Assembly (NCBI GenBank): GCA_025024175.1
Contig: QCXZ01000075.1
Span: 3,844,001 to 3,908,000, forward strand
DNA from: Rhyzopertha dominica
Lineage: Eukaryota; Arthropoda; Insecta; Coleoptera; Bostrichidae
Length of the DNA stretch: 64,000 nt
Reading direction: 5' to 3'
The notes below the pieces were generated by a model, which searched no databases, was not told the origin of the DNA, and worked only from the letters and a program-made list of their open reading frames with translations. Numbering within the stretch: position 1 is the first letter of the stretch; every line of letters begins with the position of its first letter. Of the stretch, positions 1 through 11,300 are shown in pieces. The position numbers and the translations under genes were made by a program.

Positions 1-47
1 TTTTGGTGTTTCTTTTTATTTCTCGTTTATATATTCGCTCTTTTATA

Positions 48-2295
48 CCAGGTGATTTTTTGAAAACTTTACACCTTCAATAACTTTAAATAGAGGAAAA
101 ATTTAAAATTTTGCGAAAACAGGTAAGCTTTTGTTTGCAGGGGCACAACTTTTGAGATAAGTTTTTAATGGATAGCGCTTACCCTCTTAGCGGGGTAGAT
201 ACCCCTTCAAAAATTTTAAATGAAACTACCCATCTTACGATACATCATTTAAAAGCTTATTACACAAGGAGTCTTGCCATGTAATTAGTTTTACTATTTT
301 TTACCCATTGACGGGGTAGTGGGTCAAAAAGTGCATTGTAGCAAGTGGCTTATAAAATGAAATATTTTGGACTTTTTTTAAAAAAATTTATTGTCTTGCA
401 GTTACAATAAAAATTGTCCTTACTTAAGCCTAAAAAAACTTGTTAAAAAATAATTGTTACACCTGAGCAAAATGCCAAAAATACTTCAAATTTTCTTTCG
501 ACATTACTTGATATTGCAACTCGACAGTTTATACTGAATTGGCTAAATAATTATCTACTTTGTGTTTCCAATTTTTTGTTTCAACTTTTTGGCTACTTCT
601 TTGGCACGACCATCTTTTTGTTCACATTCCTTTTTATAAGTCGCGTGAAATTTTAAAGTGAGAGTCCAAGTAATAATGGTTTATTCAACTGCCGAAAGGG
701 TAGAAATAATTTTTATTTACGGTGCTGAGCATAGCTGTGCTCGTGCGTCACCAAGGGTGTTTAACGAACGGCACCCCGATAAAAATGTTGACGCTAGGTA
801 CTTCCTCGATCTCGTGCAGAAATTTCAAGACACTGGATCTGTAATAAACAAAAAAAGGGCAGGGAATAGAGTCGTTGATGAAATGGCCCAACTTGAAGTA
901 TTTGGTCATTTTGCAATGGATCCAACTAGCTCTTTGCGTAACATTTCTACAGCCACTGGACTTTCTTATTCATCTGTAAGGAAAGTTACAAAACTGCACA
1001 AATTCCATCCCTATAAGATGAAAACTTTCCAGGAACTCGGCGAAGATGAATTCGATAGAAGACTGCAATTTTGCGAAATTATGACAGAAAAGATTAAAGT
1101 AAATCCAATTCTAATAAAAAATATCTGCTTCAGTGATGAATGCAAATTTTTTTGAACGGCTCTGTAAATAAACATAACGTCAGGTACTGGAGTGACGAAA
1201 ATCCTTATATTTTTCGAGGTCATACACAAGTTCCTTAGAAGCTGAACGTCTGGGCTGGAATACTTGGCAACGCAATTGTAGGTCCAATTTTCATTGATGG
1301 GACGCTAAATGGGGGAATGCATTTAGAATTACTTGATAACGTTATTGATCCTTTAATCACAGAGCAATTAGAAAACCAACGTGACCCTGAAGGAAATCCA
1401 ATGTTGGATGAATACGAATTATTTTACCAACATGATGGAGCCCCACCCGCATTACGCCATTAATGTACGAAATTGGTTAAATCATAGATTTCCTCTTCAC
1501 TGGATTGGTAGGCGTGGAACAATTGAATGCCCGCCACGATCACCCGATTTGACTGCTTTAGATTTTTTTCTATGGGGTCATTTAAAATCTGTGGTTTACA
1601 AAACACAACCTACTAGCCTGGACGAACTGCGAGAAAGAATTATTAACGAGTGCAGGAAGATTCCACCTGAAACTTTCCGAAAAGTGCAGCAGGAGTTCGA
1701 GAACCGTCTGTATTATTGTATGGAAAGAGGTGGTGCACATTTTGAGAATCTATTGTAAGGTTTGAATTTCTATGGTTTTGTTCACACTGTTTTTGGAGTT
1801 ACAAATAAATAATTTTTCTTTTTCGTGGACATGGACTTTCTAAAAAATTACATGATAAATACTTTAATGTTAATAATAATGTTAAAAGAAAATTTTCAGT
1901 ATTCTGGGAGTTTTTTTAAGTGTCATATTTTTTACAAGTTGTTTGTTTAAATTTTGGGTTCTCGTAAGGACAAATTTTATTTCCGCTCTAAAATAAAATA
2001 CATTTTGTTGAAAAGAGTCTAAAATATTCAATTTAATAAGCAACCTGTTTCGTAGGCACTATTAATCTATTACCCCGTCAATAAATTAAACGTGATAAAA
2101 CTAATTACATGGCCAGACTCTTTATGAAATAAGCTTTCAAATGATGTATCACAAGATGGATAGTAAGCGCTATCCATTAAAAACTTATCTCAAAAGTTGT
2201 CCCCCTGTAAACAAAAGTTTACCTGTGTGCAAATTTTTAAATTTTTGCTGTATTTAAAGTTATTTAAGGTGTGAAGTTTTCAAAAAATCACCCTG
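48..2295 (+). mobile_element. Mariner-superfamily DD41D element, copy A (complete, decayed)
   Basis: A 2.25-kb DNA transposon bounded by TA dinucleotides (46-47 and 2296-2297). Its ends are inverted: CCAGGTGATTTTTTGAAAAC at the left, and the complement of CAGGGTGATTTTTTGAAAAC at the right. The inverted terminal repeats extend roughly 240-300 bp. The right repeat lacks ~48 bp that copy B (17267-19552) retains. It carries one transposase gene on the + strand, broken by several lesions. Copies B and C (61829 onward) share nearly the whole sequence, so the family was active fairly recently in this lineage. Confidence 0.9.
676..1758 (+). pseudogene. DD41D mariner-like transposase, copy A, broken
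   Basis: The natural start is the ATG at 676 (MVYSTAERVEII). Residues ~1-55 form a helix-turn-helix of the type found in insect mariner-like proteins, followed by a second HTH with SSLRNISTATGLSYSSVRKV. The catalytic triad is the Asp of FSDEC, the Asp of YQHDGAP and the Asp of SPDLTALDF. In the intact copy B frame, 41 residues separate the last two. Lesions here: a run of seven T at 1147-1153 shifts the frame (eight are needed) and ends the first ORF at 1155; TAG replaces CAG near 1236; an extra C near 1445 shifts the frame just after the second catalytic Asp. The C-terminal half is open to the stop at 1758. It cannot make an active transposase as it stands. Confidence 0.88.
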
Positions 2296-2409
2296 TAGGT
2301 ATATTAAGCTAGCTATTGCCCACGACTTGTTTGTGGTGGAAGGAGATCGTGTAGACCAAATATCAAATACAGAAATAAAATTTTTTTAAAACAAATGCTA
2401 GATATTAAT

Positions 2410-2960
2410 TAGGGGTGCAATTTCTAAACAAATGTTGTTTATATCTCAACTTCCAACTATTTTACTTAAACACTGATGTGCCCATACTCATCCTCTTTTC
2501 CCTCCTCAAGGAAGGTATTTCTAAAAACAGCGAAACAGTACGTTTATATCTCACCATATGAATATAAAGCTTCATGTTTACTTATTATATGAATTTTCAA
2601 AACAGTTAAATAGATGTGAATTAATTCCTAAACAATAGCCTTAGTATATTTACTTCTCAAAAAAATCAACTAAAAAGATATTCTTCATCTGACCCCATCA
2701 AAAGTGGAATCTTTAAGAACGCTGAATCGCGTATGTACTTTTTAATTAAAAGCCCAAATAATGACATTATTTTTAATCCCCCATTTTACTCCCTTTAAGG
2801 GTGTAATTGTCAAAACTCTGCACCACGTGTTTATTGTTTTCCAACCCAAAGCCTAAATAATAAAATGTCATTTTTTTAACTTCAAAAATTCTGGAACATG
2901 TTTGTGTTTATTTCTAATTAAAAGACTGAAGCTACAGTTTCACGGTTATGGCTTAAAAAA
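2410..2960. repeat. Diverged tandem repeat, ~96-bp period
   Basis: Successive segments starting near 2411, 2510, 2592, 2705, 2800 and 2884 share a motif order. First comes GGTGTAATT-like sequence, then TCTAAAAACGCTGAA-like sequence, then an ACGTGTTTATT-like segment, then AAAGCCTAAATAATGACATT-like sequence. Spacing is about 82-113 bp. The units are strongly diverged, so boundaries are approximate. No reading frame runs through them. Confidence 0.5.
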
Positions 2961-4433
2961 TCAGTCGGTCAGTCAGGACATTTTATTTTGTAAGTATAGA
3001 TTAGTTATTATTTATAGAGGTAGGATGGAAGACTCACACTATCTCGCCTAATTATTACCCATTTTGCATAGACAATGTAGACTTCCACATTTAAATTTGT
3101 TCAGTTTAGCTGCTATTTTCTTATAATAATTGTAGGAAGAACACACTTCCTACTTACTACTATTTATTAAAAAAAACAATTGCCGATATTTAAATATGCA
3201 TGTACAGTCGTAGTTAATCGCAGAATTTGTGCAATGTCTGTTATTTGAACAACGGGCTGAAACACTACTATAGGTTTAACAAATACAGTTTAATTTTTGT
3301 ATATATTATACACTAGACAGTATTTATATACAATATTATTTCCACACTTACATATTTTCGTCATAAATAATCAGTAACTAGCATCTGATAGTTTCATTAA
3401 TTTTACAGCTGACTGTACATCTGCCCCACATCCTTTGTCGTTTCGGATAACCCGCTAACATTTTAAGTTATTTGCAAATGTATTCTATTTGATTACGCAA
3501 TCTTGCCCGATGTCTCAAGGTCCACGAATTTTAAACATCTCTTAAGAAGTAGCCGCAGTCTTGCAAAATCATGTCGTGTACTGTCATGGCATTCATTGGT
3601 ACTGAAAATAATTATTACGGTCTACATAGTAATATTTTCCATTGTTCACGGTTAACAAATTAGCTATAGGTACACTAAGTAGACATATGCACCGAGTTAA
3701 TAGTTAATTCATACACAAGCCTTTTGTGGTTAGAATCAGTATCACGGATGAAATACTGGATAACATTTCTATATTTCTTCTCAGTAAAAAGGATGTCTTG
3801 TGTTAAAGTTTCTTTGAACGAAAATTCTAGTAGTAATGTAAAATTAAGAATGTGGTCAAGACTATTTGACAATTATATATTTCCTTGAAGACCTTCTTTC
3901 TTTGAAATTCACGTATGATAAGCAAAAATGTAAATACAAGGGAAATGATGCAATTGTAAATATAATTAGCAGTGCTTAAATTAATCCAACTCTCTCCTAG
4001 TTTGATATAAAGTACTGCAAAAGCAGCAGTCAGATTGTAAAGTGAATCTCAAAAACACCACGAAATCTCAAAAGGATTCTGCAAATACAGTTCCAGACTT
4101 AAACTAATAACTAAACAAATAGATGTCAGGCATGCAGATGCTACTTCAAACTATGCTGTCATGCGAGACATAGATACAAATATTAAAAAAACGCTACAAC
4201 GCAGCTGTTGGCTATACTTTATAATCCAACTTAAATTAAACTTAAAACAAGCCCTTGCAAGAAATACTTAAATTAATCTTACATGGCATATCCAATCTAT
4301 TAATTTTGTTTTATTGAGCTGGAGTAAATACATTTTTTTTATCCGGGAATATTCAATTGCAAACTCACAGATACTTTCTACTTTGCAAAGAAAGATTACA
4401 AAAAAACCTCTCATAAAGTGTGGAGAGCATATA
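2961..4433. other. Intergenic, nothing recognised
   Basis: AT-rich sequence with only short chance ORFs on either strand. I see no transposon ends, RNA gene or conserved coding signal. Confidence 0.5.
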
Positions 4434-4441
4434 CCCATACC

Positions 4442-5386
4442 CAGGGTTGGCATGATTAAAGCAAAATGTTTAAAACAGAATGTTTTAAACTTGTTTAAAA
4501 CAACGCTTCTGTTTAAAACAAAGTTTTAAACAAATGTTTAAATCATTTGCTTTAAACAGTGTTTTTTACTAATGTTTTAAACAGTTTTTTTAACTACTAT
4601 TGTATGTGATTAACTAATTATTACTATTAGGCTAGTTTATCCTCCACAAATAGCTAGACAAGATTATTAGCAATTACATATCTACATGTCACCTTACATT
4701 TGCATAAAAATTTGAATTTCTGGTCCAATACAACAAAACAATAGGTAAGACGTTCATTCAACACTTACTAGATAATTATATACTTAGCATAACAGAACTT
4801 GGGAATATAAAACAATAAACAAGAAATTNTTGCACTTCTTGCATCGAGCTCGCATTGTACTATTTTGCACCTTAATTTTGTCTAAGTAATTCCACACTGC
4901 ATTATTCCTCCTATTGATGATTGTAATTGTTGAACTTTAAACATACAAGGTCGGTNCCTATTNTCTTTGTTAAAGTTGATATTAGCTAAAATCAATCCAG
5001 TAACCAGTATGTGATTGGTCTGNATTTTTAGAAAGAGTTGAGTTTCGCTTAAAATAGAAAAGAAAAACCGGGTCATAATAACTAAAATTGTCGCGTAAAC
5101 GCCGTACACATCGAATACAAATGACAATGACAAACAGGCAATCGTAGTCACCTAGGGATTTTTAGACAACTGCTACGCTTTGGGTCATCTACTCGTATTT
5201 ATTTTCATTAATACACATAGTAATTTGCATGAGAGTGCAAGTTTAAAACAGTGTTTAAAACGTTTTAAACATGTTTTTAACTAAGCAAGAAAAAAGCATG
5301 TTTAAAACAATTTAAACATTATTAAATTAAAAAAAACTGTTTGTTTTGTTTAATTTAAAAAAAAAACATGGTTTTTGCCAACTCTG
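4442..5386. mobile_element. Non-autonomous hAT element with 8-bp target duplication
   Basis: A 945-bp element flanked by the identical 8-bp sequence CCCATACC at 4434-4441 and 5387-5394, the duplication length typical of hAT transposons. The terminal inverted repeats are CAGGGTTGGC at the left and GCCAACTCTG at the right. Both subterminal regions are packed with GTTTAAAAC / TTTAAAC motifs in both orientations (about 4465-4590 and 5245-5330), as expected for transposase binding sites. It has no transposase ORF, so it would need a partner in trans. The middle (~4955-5105) resembles a repeat at 47015-47155. It contains four undetermined bases. Confidence 0.88.
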
Positions 5387-5394
5387 CCCATACC

Positions 5395-8095
5395 ACATCC
5401 AGTCCTTCCAATGTATTCAGGCTGAAGATTACCCAGCATGTTGTATTCTATAGCTAGTTGGTCGCACATGAACAGCTTTGTGGACAAAGTTTATTGACGG
5501 ATAAAGCCACCTTTGTGAGTAAGATATTTTGGAAGTGGTTAAAAAAACTCATTAGACTAATGAGTCTATATGTTTGTGAAGCCAAGGCACACCCTGATGC
5601 CGATCGATTCTTTCATACTGACATTATCTGACCATAGCAAAAAAGCGGCAATCATACTTTCTGATTCTGATTTTACTCGAAAATGATGTATTCCAACGAA
5701 ATCTGAAGTTGTCTGAAGTTGACCGAAGCTTCCTTAGGAAGCAATTTTTTTGGTCCAATTGACTTACAATTGTCTCTAAAATATATGCTTTCAGTTTGGC
5801 CTTTAAGTCATGGGACACCCTATATATGTATGGGAGCAATCATTCGCATTTCGATTAGAAAAGATGCTGGTACAACTGTTTGAGGATGAGCATACCAAAC
5901 CTAGCAATTTCTGTTTTCATTCAAATAAAAAGCGAAGAATTCCACAGCAGTAGCTTCAAAGCATTGGTTGCCATAATATGTATAATAACATATCAAGTAA
6001 TTATTTTATATTAGAGAGCCTGAGTATGATACGATTTGTCACAGTCATTTAGTCATATAAATTGTATCCAACTATATATCTCAGACAAGAACAAAATAAG
6101 TACTTGAACAGAAAATTATTTTAGAAAGATTTGTTCCTTTGGATGTAATTACAGACACATTGACACCAGTCAAATTTTGAGTTATTATACTATTCTTAGC
6201 ATACCTGAATATAAAAAAACTTATTGTATTGTAAAGAGTGTTTTGGCTGCATAAAAATTGTAACAAATGCATATAATTATGTAGCATTTACATATACAGG
6301 TAGCAGCTCAAAAAGGGATTTCTATAAAAATGTTACTGTTATCTAATTATCAGTTTAGGATAAGAACTTATCCTTCTACTTTTGCAACGGTGGTAATTTC
6401 GCATTGAAATAAGTATGACAACACCATTATCTTGTACTTGCTTGTTAGCATGATACTGCGCAATCTGCAATGTGGGTAAGTTACACCCAGAAGGACCTGT
6501 TGATATACAAGAATATAGACCTACTTTTTTAAGATATGGGTGCAGTACCTATCTGTTACAACAAGGTGTTCCAGAATATAATAAAATAAAGACAGAAATG
6601 TTTAACTATATAAGTTGATTATAATGATTAATTAAAATTAAAATAGCAGAGTTATGCTTTCAAAACAAAAAGGTTAATGCAACCGTGATCTAAAAATATG
6701 TCTAACTCACTACACATCGACAAAAGAAAAATTACTAGTACATAGTTCGTCACTTCACCTAAAAAGGGGTATTACTTGTTTCGCCTTTTGCTAAATGCGA
6801 TAAAAGTTGTAATTTGATGGAGCTCACTCTACAACATTGCATTAAAGTCAGTTTCCTAGCGATTGCGCCGTTCCTAAAAAGTTTTTTATCCTTCTACTTA
6901 CTCAGAAGCTGTAACTGCTTGGATAACTGAATTATGTTTTGTAAGTATAAGTACAGATGACGTCTATGATTATCGATGTATTGGTGTTCGTCTATATTAG
7001 TATAGTAAATTTTAGTTTTATTCACTAAAATCTTCAGGCTTTTCGATGAAAGTCAGACCTATTATTACGGGATGTAAGTAATATGTTTGACGGGTTCTGT
7101 AATTATTACAATAAACATTTAAACTAAACATTGCGTGCGAACTTCTAGGAAGTATACAATTTGATATATTAACCTCGAATCAAAATAGTAGTAAGAATTC
7201 CCAATACCAAAATCAAGACACCACGTTCTTAACTGTGCTGGGAGACAATCATTTAAGATTATATCGAAAATACGTTGCTTTACGGCCACACGGATTGGTA
7301 GAATTATTGTCGATTATTTCTCAGATACGTAGCGGAAAGTGTCATCGAATGGTGATCGATATTCTCAAAATCAGTGCCGTTTCGCAAGAAATACCAAAAT
7401 TTTTGAAGCTGGACAACTGGAAAGAGTACAGTGGATAGGCGACGAACGACGAACATCTACCACAGTTTTAGTTGATGGAGGTGGTGACATCAGTTATCTT
7501 AAAAGACATGAAAAATGGACATTGAACGCTGTTGCGGTAGGATACATAGAAGACTCATTTTTAGTAAAGAAAATATTGCAAAAAGAATACTGAGAGTTGA
7601 TAGCGATAATGATAAATCAAGCACCGTTGTCATTTTCTATTTCACATCTGAAATATTGATAAAAACTTGTTGGGCTGCTCTAAGGATAGCTCTAAGAATG
7701 AGAGTATCAGCAGTTCCAGTGCTTTATTTTTATTTAATTATTTATTAGTTAGTATTAGTGGATATTAATTAATATATATTAAATACAATTAATTTATTAA
7801 ATTTAATTTATTTCATCCTAGGTTTCAAGGTGACAACTTTAACTCCTAAGATTAAAAGTTAATACCTTTGTCCCTAAGGGCGATTTTTTAAATTGTAGGA
7901 AAATGTTAGAGAGTTAGAGACCCCTGACAATAAAAGAATTTCATACTTTTGCACCGCTTGGAGAAAAAATTATTTACCATTGAAGCATCTTCAAAACTAA
8001 TGAACACTTCTTCCAATACTCACTTCAGTATTTTTACCTTATCACCTTTCATCTAAAAAGTTCTTGAAAAAAAAAGAAAGTAGAGGGGGCAGCTC
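5395..8095. other. Intergenic with a possible transposon end
   Basis: No recognisable gene. At 5809-5827 the sequence GGGACACCCTATATATGTA, read as its complement, is like a mariner-type terminus (TATAGGGTGTCCC), but no partner end was found. An unrecognised open stretch at 7235-7593 is listed separately. Confidence 0.4.
7235..7593 (+). other. Unrecognised overlapping ORFs, possible decayed coding remnant
   Basis: Two overlapping frames (7235-7438 and 7339-7593) have mixed, protein-like composition (for example QLERVQWIGDERR, then VLVDGGGDISY) and slightly higher GC than the surroundings. A frame switch between them would give one longer product, which suggests an old coding remnant, perhaps of a transposon. 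I do not recognise the family, and chance is quite possible. Confidence 0.15.
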
Positions 8096-8102
8096 GGTGT
8101 TC

Positions 8103-8313
8103 TATAAAAACGACCAAGTACAAGGATAAAGTGCAACAGCTACACTGAGAGGGGAGTGTCCGTTTCAGTAAATTCGCGGCGTGCTGAAAATATGCCAATG
8201 TTAAACTGACAACGCGTAAAGTCAGCCGAACTGGGAAGATTAACGGGGAGTGTGTCAGTGACCTCTTTCGGGCATAGTACAGTGATTGGAAGAAACTTTT
8301 TTTTATCAAAAAC
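8103..8313 (+). promoter_or_regulatory. TATA box and likely untranslated first exon of an unknown gene
   Basis: TATAAAAA at 8103-8110 sits at the head of a ~200-bp block clearly richer in GC than its flanks. The block contains a TCAGT initiator-like motif near 8164 and ends in a strong splice donor (AAAAAC|GTAAGT, exon end 8313). It holds no long ORF, only a tiny ATG-TGA upstream ORF. This is the arrangement of a TATA-driven leader exon. The gene it serves is not identified. The next + strand host coding exon in the window is the GMC oxidoreductase at 29494, which has an acceptor-like AG seven bases before its ATG, but a 21-kb link is speculation. Confidence 0.35.
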
Positions 8314-11300
8314 GTAAGTGTTTAAAAGCTTTTCGACTTAACGTTTAAAAATAGAAAGAAACACAGGTACCTTGCGTTACACGTGGATTGCTTGGAAGCG
8401 TTACATTCATATAGTAATTAGTGTTTCTTAATGGTAAATATTTTTGATTATATGAAATACTTATTGACTATATTTTATATATTATCATATTGTAATATTA
8501 TTGGTTAAAAATTTTACCACAGCGATGTCAAAGGTTTAACACATCATTTTTTATCATTTTCCTGAAATAACCCAAAAAAATACCTCAATTTGTTTACTAA
8601 TCAGATTTTTTCCTAAATTTTTGATACATGCATTGGACCAAAAATTTGTATGTTACATAACGTATTATCACAAGCGGCCAACATTGCACAAGTAGATAAG
8701 AGTTACCTACAGCAAATGTTGAAATAATTATCAATGCTTCTAAATTCTAGTCAAGATTTTGTGCTATTCGAGCTCCTACTTATTTTACAAATTTCTGATA
8801 TACATATAATAGCACAGCGCTTATTAATTCAGATACACGAATTAAAAAAATAGTCGTAACCCTTCATTGTCCGTTATTATGCTAAACCATTTAAAATCTC
8901 TAAAAATACAGATCAATAAGAAGAATTTGTTTAGCTATCCAATAACTCAAACCTAAAACTTAAGGTTACACAAAACAGAACGTGACGAAATTCTGAATTG
9001 TAGTTCAAAAATTTTTCAAAATTTTCACTACACATTAGGAAAATTTATTTGTTAATATCCAACTAAACAGAATGTATTTAAGTAACTTCAAAGTTGACTG
9101 TTGGATTCTTCAAGTATTAGTTATTGATATTAACCTTATTAAGAAAGATTGTAATGAGAACATGCCTTCCGGATAACATGTATTTTTAATGTACATCTTT
9201 CTGAAAGATTTTACATCAAATTATATAATGTTATGTTATGGTAACGTTTCGTAAACTTTGACAGACTGTAACTGTAGTTACAGGGCAAATTAAGGGGTCA
9301 TTCCTCCTCAAAATTAAAAAATATATATATATTTCTGATGTTCTAAATTTTAACTGAAAATATAAATACGTTCGCAATTACTTACGAATACGGAATTAAA
9401 CTTTAGTAAAATATTCGTATTATAGTAATTGTAACTTTCTTGCAAACAGTTTCACTTCTAAGGTAGGTAGCTCTTTCTGGTTAATCGGTTAATAAACAAA
9501 TAACCCAGCGGTACACTTTTGAACCGACTACTGTACACTATTAGATAGAAGACCAGATAAGTGACGCATATTTTTTTTTGTAGCGAGTGTCCAGTGTACT
9601 TCCGTTATAAGCAGAAGTCAGAAATCTTGAAAATAACTTAAGATTGTAATATTCAAAAATCCACAAGACTTTTTTGTAGACATTTCCGTATTTTCAGAGA
9701 ATATATAGTTATGGAAGAAATACCTCCACTTAGCCCACCCTGTAAAGTAATAAATTGAACATGCCCTTGGGACTAGAATCAAATTCAAAAGAGCTAGTTT
9801 TATTTTATAGCAGAAATTAACAAGATTGCGGTATTTAAAACCAGAATTCGTTTTGTAACTTTACGCAATACAATTTCCAATTTAGAGTACAACGATTTGA
9901 AAAAAAAACAGTGTACTAATGAACATCATCTCCTTCTTGCATTATTTTTACTTTTTATGTCCGCGCCATTTTGGTATAGGTAAAAAAGTAAAGAATAATA
10001 AAATACTACGAAATGTAAAAGATAAACTAAGCTAAACTAAAAGATATAAAATTAACTAAGTGGAAAAAAATATATATTAACCCAAATTACCAATATACTG
10101 AACTTGGTGTTAATGTAAACGTGGATTTCAAAGAGGTCATATCTTCAAAACCAAATTGGTTCTCAACATATTGAAAGAATTCCATTTCTATATTATACAG
10201 GGTGATTCTCTTTCAGTTCTTTACATGGTGATCTCTTAAACGGTAAGAAATCCAAAGAAAGTTAAATAGTGGCAAAGTTGTGCATTTTAAAGCTTTTTTA
10301 GAGTCTGAAAAGAAGTCCCATCTTTATGCTGCCCTTTTTGAGATTCCAAAAATTTTTGATTGTTGTTTTTAGTGGAATACTATTCGACGCAAAAAAACAT
10401 GCATTCACGAATAAATGCAAAATCTAATTAAAACTGTAAGTATAACATACCAAGTAATACAAATTATATTCAAACAATATTTTTATAGGTTACGTACCGG
10501 GTAATATGATTACCATTGATTATGTAATACACCTTCACCATATCTCAATAACCTGTATCGGCACACATCTTTCCATTTTCAGACGTCACTTGATTTGTTG
10601 CATTTTTACAGTTTTAATTAATTTTTTGTACTTATTTGTAAATAGAGAATTAAGTGCAATACATCGTTTTAATCAATTTTTTGCATCGAACAGTGTTTTT
10701 TACCAATATGACGCTCATAAGGAGAAACAATGTTGATGATCACTTACTGCCAAAACATTCTACTAAATTATTGCTAACACCAAAACATAGCTCATTAAAA
10801 AAAATAGGAGCACTGCACTCGAGAAAAATTGAGTCAATGTAAATATTCGCTAATTTATCAAGATCAAGTTGTATTTGTTAGGATTATTTCCTGAATCAAA
10901 TTTTAGAATAGAAAATCAAGAAAACATACACCGAATCGACTGGATCTTTTTGTCTCTCTGACATTTTTATGTATTTGGTATAATAAAAAGGACATAATAG
11001 TGTACTTGTTATGAGGTACCTGTTAATATAGTCGATTCTGATATTCGATTTGTACAGGTAATAGTCACTGCTATCAGCGTCTAATTGTTATTTTTCAATC
11101 GTAAGTACGAATGTGATTTGCCCAAAATTTAGATTTACCAGTTGAAAAAAATACTCATGAATATAAGCAGACCAAATTCATCTTGAGAGGACTACCTCCT
11201 TAGTAATTTAAATGCGGAGAAAGTGAAGTTATCTGACTTTACATGTAAAAATTTTTGTCAAAATTTTCGACACTTCATTAATTTTGCGGACTTCTATAAT

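Noticed and set aside
1011..1229. Minus-strand ORF opposite the copy A transposase, with a mirror at 62911-63132
   Set aside because: It is the antisense shadow of the transposase; its similarity between copies follows from the element being repeated.
8049..8309. 86-codon minus-strand ORF with Ser/Leu-rich sequence
   Set aside because: It lies antisense over the TATA/leader-exon block; composition explains it, and no start context or splice partners were seen.
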